Under the pieces are notes generated by a model. That model made no database searches and had not been told where the DNA came from. It saw nothing but the letters and a program-made list of their open reading frames with translations. Shown piece by piece: positions 55,301-64,000 of a stretch of 64,000 nucleotides of DNA. This DNA comes from Magnolia sinica (lineage: Eukaryota; Streptophyta; Magnoliopsida; Magnoliales; Magnoliaceae). A program made the position numbers and the translations under genes. Each line of letters starts with the position of its first letter. Position 1 is the first letter of the stretch. The stretch lies in contig NC_080586.1 in assembly GCF_029962835.1 (NCBI RefSeq), positions 69,317,001 to 69,381,000 of the forward strand, given 5' to 3'.

Positions 55301-56429
55301 AAGTATTGCGGTCGTTACGGGCGTCTTAATGCATTCTGCGTCCCATGGAGGTGGATCAAGAAAAAACACAAGGAATTTTTATCAAAATAGCTCTTTAGTA
55401 TGGTCATTGTAAGTTGCAAAAGAATAGCCTCATTTTATTTTTATTTTTTTTCCCTTTTAAAATTTAGTTTTTTCCTGTAACTAAAACACCTCTTGCCTTT
55501 GAGAGTTGGACATGAAACTACTATAGCTTGCTAGAGAATCTTTCAAGCCCTAGTCCCAATGCACGAACCAGGGCCTTCCACCTTCATTACGTGAAAATAA
55601 TCAAATACGATGAACATAAAATATTTTGAAGTCAAAAATGAAATTTTCGATTGCAAAATTGCCTAATAGTTTTTGTCAGTCGGGATGAGCGGTTGAATAA
55701 AAGTCTCAATGGAGAAATAATTCAGCAGTTCAGAACCATCGATTACTTTTCAATAGCCTAGAGGTGCGGTTGAATAAAAGTCTCAATGGAGAAATAATTC
55801 AGCAGTTTAGAACCATCGATTACTTTTCAATAGCCTAGAGGTGCCCGTCGACTTTGTTCGTCGGGGGAAAACAAATTTGATAGCCGAAGCCGACATTCTT
55901 AGATGAAACAACAAACAACTAAATTTTGGTGGAATTTGGAAACTCAGGGCTATGGCTACATTTGTATATCTGATGAATACATTTTATATCATCTAAAATC
56001 ACCATAATCCACCATACACATAACAAATACATTTTATACATTGTACAATCACTATAATCCACAATTTTTTTCTTTTAATTTTAAAATCAAATAAAGTACA
56101 ATGTAATTAAAATATATCCAATCATGAAAGGTTTTTCTTACATGGACATTCAGAAATGACACAAATTCATACATTATATATAATGTAAATGGTCCAACAA
56201 AATAATTTAAACAATAAATACATAGTGTGATAAATACATGACGTGAAAAAATGACATTCAGAAATGACACAAAATCTTACATTAAATGTAATGTAAATGG
56301 TCCAACAAAATATACATGATATGAAAAAATATACAATTGCAAACCGTTGCCCACATATGCTTACTTTGGTATTTATCTTTAGAAAAACATTTGTTAGGTA
56401 CTCAATGTTGATTCTTTATGGCACAATCC
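55301..56429. other. AT-rich intergenic DNA with two short tandem duplications
   Basis: 55689-55765 and 55766-55842 are two copies of a 77-bp unit differing at one base, so the duplication is recent. Around 56145 and 56253 a phrase of about 60 bp ('gacattcagaaatgacacaaa', 'aatgtaaatggtccaacaaa') occurs twice, 108 bp apart. No gene features. Confidence 0.7.
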
Positions 56430-56690
56430 ATTAGGAGTCGTTTGGCACCGTCGATTTGGGGGAATTTGAGGGGATTTCAAATCCCCTGGTTGTTTGACAG
56501 CATAAAGTAACTGGGGGTTTCAAATCCCCTTAAATAGAGGTTTGAAATCCACGCTAAGAGCTTGGATTACACCTAAAAACATTTCAATAGTTGCATGTGT
56601 AACATATGTGTTACTATACTAATCTATTGGGCACATGGCTCACTAATTATATCAAAAAAATAATTAGATTATTAATTGCATCACTATAAC
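56430..56690. mobile_element. Partial copy of the second MITE family, cut by the gypsy LTR
   Basis: It matches the left 260 bp of 42090-42713 ('atttgaggggatttcaaatcccc', 'gagcttggattacacct', 'tattgggcacatg'). It stops where the LTR begins at 56691. Its left edge 'gtcgtttggcaccgt' keeps more of the GTTTGG terminus than the other copy. Confidence 0.6.
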
Positions 56691-59600
56691 TGTAACGACC
56701 TTGGAATTTTTTGTGCTAATCTTTCCTTAAGTAGTTGTTTTGGGGTAATTAGCGCTATACTCGATTGCTTGTGAAATTCGCATCAATCACTTTAAATTGT
56801 ATCTGCATGGCTCTAAACTTGTAGATTAGTTAGCGCTACGTTACTCTGAAATCTGGGATCCATCGCTAAATCCAGTTGTTCTGGAAAATTTTTGGAAGAT
56901 CTGGATCGGACCTGGACCGCGCGTTGAAAGTCCGATGGCGATGATCTTAGGCTGTTGCGGTCACCGAGTTGGGCTTGACCATCACCTCAAAAATCAAGTC
57001 CATGTGATGTTCTGGGTCGATTTGATTGAGTTCGGAGTGAAGAGTGTGAGAACAGTTGGAATTTAATAAGTTTTTATGAAATCTGAGTCGTGTTGCTTGC
57101 GCAACGATTTTAAGCAATCTGACCGTTGGATTCTGACCCAATTTCACCCTCTGATCAGGATAGTTGGTCCAGGCATATCCTAGTGCTTGTGGACCTGATC
57201 GAGATTCCGTGACCGTTGAATTGAGTGTAGTCCGCCACGGCTGATCTGAAAAGCCGGTCGGTACGAAAACTCAGCCTGACCTAGATCCATAGTCAATGAG
57301 CTTAAGTCCGACCTTTCGTGGTTATAGGCCCACCAGAAGTGCTTCGTTGGATCGAGAAAGGCATGCTTTGGTTATAACCTAAGTATACCTTGTCCCTGGG
57401 GTTATTTTCATCAATAATAGGCCTATTTATAGTCCTTAAACCCTAGCCCTCTTTTCCATACGAATTTTCTCTAACCTTAGCTTGGAAAGAGAGTGGAAAA
57501 GAGAGAGAAAGTGAGAGAGATAAGTGGTGAATCATCTTGGATTCTTCCTTGTTCTTCTTCATCTTTGAACCTTCACTTTGAATCGTTCTTTTGACGGTTC
57601 TGAGTTCAATTTGGGGTAAGTTAACCTAACCCTAATCTGTGTTGGAGCTTAGATTAGACTTGGTGTTGTTGTATCTCATTTCTATCCTTGTTTTAGGGTA
57701 TCCTATCGCCGTTGACGAAGACAACTCGTCTAAATCAGTTCGGTGTTCTTTCCTTGCTTAAGGTGCGGACTTTAAGTGTATAGGTTATAGTTTTCAAGGC
57801 TTTCAACGCCAGTTAGTGATTTATTCTTGTTATGGATGAGATTTCGCATGCCAAATGTTGTGTTTACGTTGCTTTCTTGATATGCATGTGCTATATTGAG
57901 ATTTGTGTATTCTATGTGTATTTATAAAGTACCGTATACGTATAAAATATGCACTTATGTTTACCATGATTATTTGTCATGTATGTATGCTAGATGTATG
58001 TATGACAACTCCTTGGTAAAAGGAATTGTCTAAATGCATGTATTTCAACATACGTCATGTATGTTGTTCCATGTATGCTAAGTGTTTGTAGAAATGCATG
58101 AATGATCTAAAGTGTAAATTATTACACTAATTGCGGGCGTTGAGAAGTGATTCTCAACACTCCTATTGATGTGCATGATTTCCTTTATGCAAGTTACATT
58201 CCATGTTATTTAAATTCAAGCATTCCTATGCTTACATTTATGTTAAGTTGATATTCTTCAAGTGCTTATGTACCATGATTTAAGTTGTTGTTCCATTACT
58301 GCTTTACATTCCTTATGAATATCTCTTGTAGTGTAAGGTGTTTGGGACTATGCCTTAGTCTAGGAAATCGGTAATCCGTCTTATGTTCGTGGTTGAGATT
58401 GCTTTCGCCACGTAGGACGTATTAGACGAACCCGAGTCGTATTAGAGTTGTCGGCAGTAGTTTGGCCACGCGGAGTGTTTGCGCACTCTATGTCGCTCAA
58501 CTCAACGTGCGCTCGCGCTAGTCAAGTTCGTCAAGTAACCCAATTGTCCGATGTATGTTCACCATGTATGGACGCTATTGCTTGAATCTAGGGTACCGAA
58601 CTCACCAGTGAAATCCTATTAACCATGGTACCTTGATCCGCTAAGACTCATGAGCCGGACATGGTGGTATGGGACACCGTGGTGGAGCTGTCGGCCTACG
58701 CTGGGGTGACGAGCCTCCCCGTAGTGACCAGTGAGCAATTAAACTCGTGAGCCGATTATGGTGGTATGGGACACTATATTCGTGCTGTCGGCCTACATTG
58801 ATTGGTGACGAGCCCTTTGTAGTGACCTCGAGCATACCCGGATACTGCAAGGAGGTGACGAGCCGAACTGTGGTAGCAAGGGCATGAAAGGCGTGCATTG
58901 ATTGGTGACGAGCCCTTTGCTACGACCTCAAATATATGATCGTATGAGATGTCTAGGATTGACGACCCTAGTATGGATTACTATTTGGATGGTGATATGA
59001 GGAAGGTATCTTAGCTTCCCAATCCTGCTTTGTGAAATGGACTAATAACAACTTGGTAATCATATCCATGCACCGCATTTGCATGTGCTTTGTAGATGTG
59101 GCGCACTTTGAGGTGATGTCATGCGTAACGTAAGATGAAGACGCTGAGGGTGTACGCGTGAGGGCACGCATCATTTCGCATACATCCTTGCATTAACAAG
59201 AGTACTTAGGATTTATTTAATTGTTCTGCTTTATCATTACTGTTTGATTGAACTAATAACATGTTAACCAGTGCCTTATTGTTCCACTGAGTTGATCACT
59301 CACTTCCACGTTTCTGGGGCGGTGTTAAACACCCACCAGACTCTGTCTTAGGCTCTGATGTTGGAGATGTGGATGCGACTTCTGAGGCAGAGCGGGAGTT
59401 GGATGATGATGAGGCTGCGTTCTCTTATATGCAGTTTTCAGACGGGTTCTAGCGAGCCTTGGTCTGATGCGCGGGATCTCTGGGATTATTTTGGAAATTT
59501 AAATGATGTAACTTGATACTTAAATTTTGATAAGTAACACTTTCATACGACCTGGTTTGTATATGTACTTCAGGGATTTACACTTGTACACATATTTTTC

Positions 59601-59783
59601 TATAAGTCTTCCGCTTGTTTTATTCACTTATCCCTGAATCATATCTGTGTTTTGGCTTAATCTATTCCATGTTTTATGCACTAATACAGTCAACATACAT
59701 CCATCATTAAATATGTTGCATAAGTGATGTTTTGAAACTCGGGAGCTGAGTTATGCTCGACCCCCGAATTTCAGGGCGTTACA
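56691..59783 (+). repeat. 5' LTR, 3.1 kb, of the Del/Tekay-like element
   Basis: It begins TGTAACGACCTTGG and ends ..TTCAGGGCGTTACA. The same family occurs as a solo LTR at 32249-35511. 'cctatttatagtcc' near 57422 followed by an AGAG-rich leader is the likely promoter. A tandem of about 100 bp units lies at 58645-58930 ('gagctgtcggcctac', 'gtgacgagcc'). Confidence 0.92.
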
Positions 59784-59786
59784 AGT

Positions 59787-59798
59787 TGGTATCAGAGC
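59787..59798 (+). other. Met-tRNA primer-binding site
   Basis: TGGTATCAGAGC, the exact canonical word, lies three bases after the LTR end. Confidence 0.95.
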
Positions 59799-60638
59799 AT
59801 GATCTGGATTAAACCGGACCTGAGTTATGGTCACACACCGCACATTGTCGCCACTTTAGTGTATTTGGGTGCGCGTCTATCGTAGATTTTGTGTTTGTGC
59901 TCCGTAGCTTCTATCGGCGAAAGTTTCTTGAAAACCTTCGCCGAGATCGAGTCTGTACTCTTACCTAATCACACACAGTGACCTAAAACCTTTTTCAGAC
60001 CATCTATTAATGAGTGTAGATGGTTTATCATCTTATTTTAACCCTTAAACCTTCAAGAAATCTCTCTTTTAATCAGATTTCTGTCAGAATGACCCGATAG
60101 GCGTCAAACTACGCAAGGGGCCAATCGGGGCATTTTCTGTGGGACCCAGGAGGGCCTTGTCAAAATGGCGAGGCATCGTCGGAATGTCCAGAGACTGGCG
60201 ATGCCATCGCCGGTTCGGCGAGGGCTCGCCGGCCAACGGGCCAGACCGGGCGGGCCGCAGCGGGCCAACGCTCCATAGGCCTAGTGTGGCCCATCCCTCC
60301 ATGGTTTCACCTTTAACCCTCTTCTTTAACCTATTTCCTTCACAAAACCCACTCCCAAGCTCTCCCTTTCTTCAAAACCCTCTCCAAATCCTCTCAAATC
60401 TCTCCCAAATCTCCTTCTTCCTCCATTTTTCGTGCAAACCCATCACCGCATCTCCAAATCTTCCTTCCCATTGCTAATTTCTCTTGCTTTCCTTCTCATT
60501 TGAGCTCTTGCATCCCCTTTTTGACTATTGGTTGTGTGGAAGCTTCACCATCTTCCTATTTCTCTCTTTCTCTCATTTCTCATGGCCCTCTTTGAGATTG
60601 TGACGACCATCTTTTCCATTTCTTCCCTTCTTTCCTTG
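59799..60638 (+). other. Long leader with GC-rich and pyrimidine-rich parts
   Basis: 60150-60270 is GC-rich ('cgccggttcggcgagggctc'). 60300-60620 is strongly pyrimidine-rich ('cttcaaaaccctctccaaat', 'tttctctctttctctc'), like the 5' leader of a plant gene. Weak ATGs at 60528 and 60582 are in frame with 60639 but precede a hydrophobic, non-conserved stretch. Confidence 0.5.
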
Positions 60639-61919
60639 ATGGGGAAGAAGAGAGCTCCCGTAGATGAAGCCGGGCTGAGCCGCCCAACCCGTGCACGGAG
60701 GCCAAGAGGTGCCGCCGCGAGCACGTCCGCCACGCGTGAATTCTAGACGAAGTGGGACCTCGATCCTCGAGCTCTCGTTAGTAGGACTTTGTTGGAGGAA
60801 TTGTCGCATGGAGTCTATGAAGGCCGTAGGGTCCTTTTTGAGGCTCATGTTCATCCGCGGCTCTTTGGTGAGTTTTTCTTGTTGGAGTGCCTTGAAGGGG
60901 CTGGTTGGGGTCCCTTGTTCGAAGGCGAGTATCGCGCAAATGGTAGCACTGTTTGGGCCTTTTATGCCAACATTCTGGAGCCTTCGCTAGAGCCTCTGCA
61001 GTTCAAGATTCCTTGTGGTAGCGGTCGAGTGGGTATTGTCAATGTTACTTTGATATCCCGCCTCCTGAAGGTGCCACTTGGTGAAGTGCATGCTAGCTAG
61101 AAGAATGTGGACAGTGTGCGCGAGAGGGATCGTTGCACCCGATCCTTGTGTGGTCGTCTGGTCGAATGGCAGCCGAATAGGAGTCTTCTGGCTTCCTTCA
61201 TGAAAGACGACTTCCGTTTGCTTCACCACATATTTACGTTCAATGTATACCCAAGGTGGAGCAATCGCAGCGAGTGTACGCGCCTGATGGTGGATTTTCT
61301 ATATCAGGTAGGGCAGGAAGCGAAGTTGTGTGTGCCGACGTACGTCCTGCGCCAGATTATTCTCATCGCTCATTCGAGTAGAAAGACCGAGTCGCTTCCC
61401 TTTGGCCGCCTCATTTGCAAGATTGCATATGAGTTTGGCTATAAGCTTGGAGCTGAGAAGCCGGTTCCTGTTCGTCATATCAATCTGAGGACTCTTAAGC
61501 TGATGGAGGTTGGTTCTGGTCGGCTTGCCTCAGAGGGTGAGGCTGAGTCTGAGAGCGGTGATGAAGAGAGTTATGCTGAAGGTGGTGCTGAGTCTGAGGA
61601 AGAAACAGAGCAAGACGAGGAAGGAGATGAGGCACAAGATTCGAGTGATAGCTCTCCTCCTGTGGCACCAGAGCAGGGCGCAGAGCGGACTGCCAGAGAT
61701 GTCCGTCTTACACGGCTTGAAGAAGGGCAGACTGTTTTACGCCAGGATATGGTTGATCTTCGAGGCCTTGTTAAACATAAGTTTAAGAAGGTGACTCGGA
61801 CTCTGAAGTCTATCCTGTGTTGCTTGCAGGATAAGGGTGCTCCGCCTCCATCTCCTGATTCCACGAGTAGCTGTCGTCGTGGCCGTCTTTGCTTTGTTTG
61901 GTGTTTTCTTTGTGTGTAG
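60639..61919 (+). pseudogene. Extra coding region between primer site and gag (plant transposon protein / Transposase_32-like)
   Basis: It starts 'MGKKRAPVDEAGLSRPTRAR'. It continues with 'RVLFEAHVHPRLFGEFFLLECLEGAGWGPLF', 'VWAFYANI' and 'FKIPCGSGRVGIVNVTLISRLLKVPLGE', wording I recall from the family named putative plant transposon protein (Transposase_32). Later come 'LLHHIFTFNVYPRWSNRSECTRLMVDFLYQV' and 'LPFGRLICKIAYEFG'. An acidic tail follows at about 61530-61670 (Glu/Ser/Asp-rich), then a short possible coiled coil ('RLTRLEEGQTVLRQDMVDLRGLVKHKFKKV'). Function is unknown; it is not an env or gag protein. It is broken in a couple of places in this copy. The position before gag is unusual for this lineage. 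Confidence 0.55.
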
Positions 61920-62187
61920 CCGTTGTGGGCTTGTAGTTGAAGTATTGTATTGCTGTAGTTGTGGTAGTTGTTTGTGATTGTTGTAGTTGCTGTGGTTGTT
62001 TGAAGTGTTAGATGTTGTTGTTTTCATGCTTTCCTAGTCGTGATTCATGTATTGCTGCACTACTTGTATTGCAATGGTTTTGATTAATGGAATGCATGTT
62101 GTTTACCTTTGAGTTGTGCTGTGTTGTTGTGTGGATGGATTATGTGACATAGAATCTGACAGGTTGCATCCTCTGTTGAATGTAGGG
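61920..62187 (+). other. Spacer between the extra coding region and gag
   Basis: GTTGTAG-rich, low-complexity DNA (61930-62030), then 'ggttttgattaatggaatgc', resembling a plant 3' untranslated region. It contains no obvious splice acceptor that I could settle on; the last bases before gag read 'gttgaatgtaggg'. Confidence 0.4.
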
Positions 62188-64000
62188 ATGCCTCCTAAGG
62201 GTTCAAAGACTTCGGCCCGTCTCTCTTTGATTGAGTCGCTTGCTGGGGTTCCTCCCTTGAGCGATAGCCAGTCAGATCCGCAGGCGGGTCCATCTCGAGC
62301 CGGTGTTGGGTCGACACCGATGGCTCCTCCAGTCACACCCTCGGTTCCTGAGCCGAGCCGTGCACCTTCGTCTGCTTCGCCTGTTGATAGGTTTGAGCAG
62401 ATGATGTTGTTGATGCAGCAGCAGATTCAGCAGCACCAGCAGCAGGAGTTCCTCTCTTCCATGGCTGGCATCTTTGCTCAGTCAGTGGGGGCGACTCCAC
62501 CTGTTTCACCTATGCCTCCATCTGGGAGCGTCAGTGTTGGCGGCACTTTCGAGCGATTCCAGCGCTTGCGACCTCCTACTTTTGCGGGTTCTCATAGACC
62601 CGAGGAGGCCGAGTATTGGATAGACCGCATCTCTAAGATGCTGAGACCGCTGCACTGCTCTGAGGTCGAGCAGGTTGAGCTTGCCACCTTCATGTTTGAG
62701 AAGGAGGCCAGTCTGTGGTGGGACAGTGTTCTTCGCACTGTCGAGGAAGGCTTTGAGTGGTCGTGGCAGGCGTTTGAGGCGCGCTTCCACGAGAAGTATT
62801 TCCCGGTTACGTACCGACATGAGAAGGAGAGTGAGTTCCTTCGCCTCCGCCAGGGAGGGTTGTCGGTTACGGAGTATGAGAACCGGTTTACTGAGTTGGG
62901 GCGGTATGTTCCTTTGATCCTGGGTGATCAGCCGATGAGGATGCGGCGTTTCTCTGAGGGACTGAGACCTGAGATCCGATCGAAGATTTGCTGTGCTAGC
63001 ATTTCTTCTTATGCGGAGCTGGTGAGCATGTCCTTGCGAGCAGAGCAGGACGGAGATAGAGCGTCCCGCATGCGAGCACCGATGGTTCCTAGGCCGCGAC
63101 CGGATTTTCAGGGTGCACCTTTCCTCGGCAAGAGGCCGCGAGCAGATTCTCCTCCTAGGCGTTCAGCGCCGCCCGCTCAGCAGATGAGAGCTGATCTTCG
63201 ATGTTCCTATTGTGGGAAGGTGGGGCACTTGGACCGTTTTTGCTTCTCCCGTATGCGAGCCGGTGGTTTTACTCCACCGCAGAGGGTTAGCCGTCCGATG
63301 CCTCAGGTTATTTCTCCTCCTCCTCTTCGATCAGCGCCAGCTCATCCATCCTTCAGACCTGCAGTTCCTGGTTTCAGGCCACCTCAGCGGCCCATGGTTC
63401 CTCCGCCGAATCGTCAGCAGCAGGCTCGTGTTCATGCGCTTTCAGCTGAAGCGCCTATATCTGACTTGGTGCCGAGGTCCTTTGAGGTGACAGCGCACAT
63501 TGAAGGTATTTCCGTTTCTATGTTAGTGGATACAGGGTCCACTACTTCTCTTATATCTTATGCGGCAGTTAGGCGTTTGGGTTTGAGATCTATTCTTATG
63601 CAAGGAGTGACGCTTATTACCGCTACGGGGATTTCCTCTGCTTTGAGCAAGCGTTGTTTGGATTGTTTGGTCGATCTGGGAAGTGGATCGATCCGTGTTG
63701 ATTTGCTAGTCGCACCGCTTTATCACTACGATGTTATTATGGGTATGGATTGGCTCACGAGGATGCGAGCTGAGATTGATTGTGAAGCTAGATCAGTGAC
63801 GATCCATGGACCTGAGGGCGAGATTGTTACTTTCCCAGTTCAGGTCAGTTACCCTCTTCGTATTGATTTTTACTCTTCTCTGTTGGAGAGTTCGGCCGAA
63901 TCGGCGTTGGTTGGTACGCCGGTAGTTCAGGAGTTTGAAGATGTGTTTGAGTCGATTCCTGGATTACCTCCTCAGCGTGAGATTGATTTTGCTATCGATC
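62188..64000 (+). CDS. Del/Tekay-like gag-protease-RT start, open to the window edge
   Basis: 604 codons are in view without interruption. A Gln-rich stretch covers about residues 70-90. The gag core is about residues 125-270 ('FERFQRLRPPTFAGSHRPEEAEYWI', 'WQAFEARFHEKYFPVTYRHEKESEFLRLRQG', 'YENRFTELGRYVP', 'FSEGLRPEIRSKI'). The zinc knuckle is at about 340-353 (C-SY-C-GKVG-H-LDRF-C). The retropepsin site is 'MLVDTGSTTSLIS' with Asp448, and the later protease motif is 'YDVIMGMDWLTRM'. The start of RT is at about 580-604 ('EFEDVFESIPGLPPQREIDFAID'). Gag and Pol share one frame here. This part of the element looks whole and, from its open frame, fairly young; the rest is off the window. Confidence 0.9.
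   Translation, partial: MPPKGSKTSARLSLIESLAGVPPLSDSQSDPQAGPSRAGVGSTPMAPPVTPSVPEPSRAPSSASPVDRFEQMMLLMQQQIQQHQQQEFLSSMAGIFAQSVGATPPVSPMPPSGSVSVGGTFERFQRLRPPTFAGSHRPEEAEYWIDRISKMLRPLHCSEVEQVELATFMFEKEASLWWDSVLRTVEEGFEWSWQAFEARFHEKYFPVTYRHEKESEFLRLRQGGLSVTEYENRFTELGRYVPLILGDQPMRMRRFSEGLRPEIRSKICCASISSYAELVSMSLRAEQDGDRASRMRAPMVPRPRPDFQGAPFLGKRPRADSPPRRSAPPAQQMRADLRCSYCGKVGHLDRFCFSRMRAGGFTPPQRVSRPMPQVISPPPLRSAPAHPSFRPAVPGFRPPQRPMVPPPNRQQQARVHALSAEAPISDLVPRSFEVTAHIEGISVSMLVDTGSTTSLISYAAVRRLGLRSILMQGVTLITATGISSALSKRCLDCLVDLGSGSIRVDLLVAPLYHYDVIMGMDWLTRMRAEIDCEARSVTIHGPEGEIVTFPVQVSYPLRIDFYSSLLESSAESALVGTPVVQEFEDVFESIPGLPPQREIDFAID

Larger units (their letters stand above)
56691..64000 (+). mobile_element. 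Ty3/gypsy retrotransposon, Del/Tekay-like, 5' part, with an extra coding region before gag
   Basis: 5' LTR 56691-59783, Met primer site 59787-59798, an extra coding region at about 60639-61919, then gag-protease-RT start from 62188 to the window edge. The gag core and the linker 'FEDVFESIPGLPPQREIDFAID' place it with chromovirus Del/Tekay-type elements. The visible gag-pol frame is whole; the extra region has a couple of breaks. The 3' half is outside the window, so completeness and age cannot be given. Confidence 0.88.

Noticed and set aside
60084-60302. Minus-strand frame in the GC-rich leader
   Set aside because: It owes its openness to GC-rich composition in the element leader, without conserved features.

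Overview
This is plant nuclear DNA, dense in repeats. The evidence is long-terminal-repeat (LTR) retrotransposons of typical plant lineages, a tRNA-derived SINE, foldback MITEs, and two intact intronless genes of the plant secreted 'inactive pepsin' family (EDGP / basic 7S globulin / GIP2-like). Palindromic repeats rich in GGGCCCACC and in 'tatccacaccgtccatcca' recur more than a dozen times. I associate this repeat type with magnoliid genomes (Laurales/Magnoliales); that assignment is recall and inference, not something the sequence proves.

Layout. 1-6196: minus-strand Ty3/gypsy element of the Tat lineage, cut by the left edge, with an accessory ORF running antisense to gag-pol. 6219-10930: degraded minus-strand Ty1/copia element. 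10931-13430: intergenic DNA with foldback repeats. 13690-14940: intact gene 1 (inhibitor-type pepsin-like protein, plus strand) behind a clear TATA box. 15385-17110: run of foldback repeats. 17495-24595: minus-strand pseudogene A of the same family with its 3' flank. A 5.2 kb copia element (18934-24137, 5-bp target duplication GGGGG) splits A, and a SINE sits in the flank. 24754-25289: MULE-type foldback MITE just upstream of A. 27107-27467: C-terminal fragment B of a third copy, plus strand, so A and B form an inverted pair. B's 3' flank was opened by a second copia (27486-36225, duplication ATAAT), which carries a gypsy solo LTR (32249-35511, duplication CAAAA) inside one of its own LTRs. 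The flank was opened again by an Athila-type solo LTR (36255-37540, duplication GTCGT). 38016-43895: degenerate minisatellite, a possible orphan promoter with a tiny first exon, and several MITEs. 44166-45479: intact gene C (437 aa, minus strand). A MITE inserted exactly at its TATA element, and an Athila-type gypsy element (46091-53268, duplication CGGAG) lies about 20 bp beyond that. 53274-56690: more foldback repeats and short tandem duplications. 56691-64000: 5' part of a plus-strand Del/Tekay-like gypsy element with a 3.1 kb LTR, a Met-tRNA primer site, an unusual extra coding region before gag, and a gag-protease frame that stays open to the window edge.

How it fits together. The host content is one small gene family: gene 1 and gene C intact, A and B dead. 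These proteins are secreted, keep the pepsin fold with twelve cysteines, and lack one or both catalytic aspartates; characterised relatives inhibit microbial cell-wall hydrolases. Nearly everything else is transposon. The target duplications, and comparison of A with B, let the insertions be ordered. The two copia elements between A and B have LTRs differing at roughly one site in ten by eye (old); the Athila LTRs differ at roughly 3-4% (younger).
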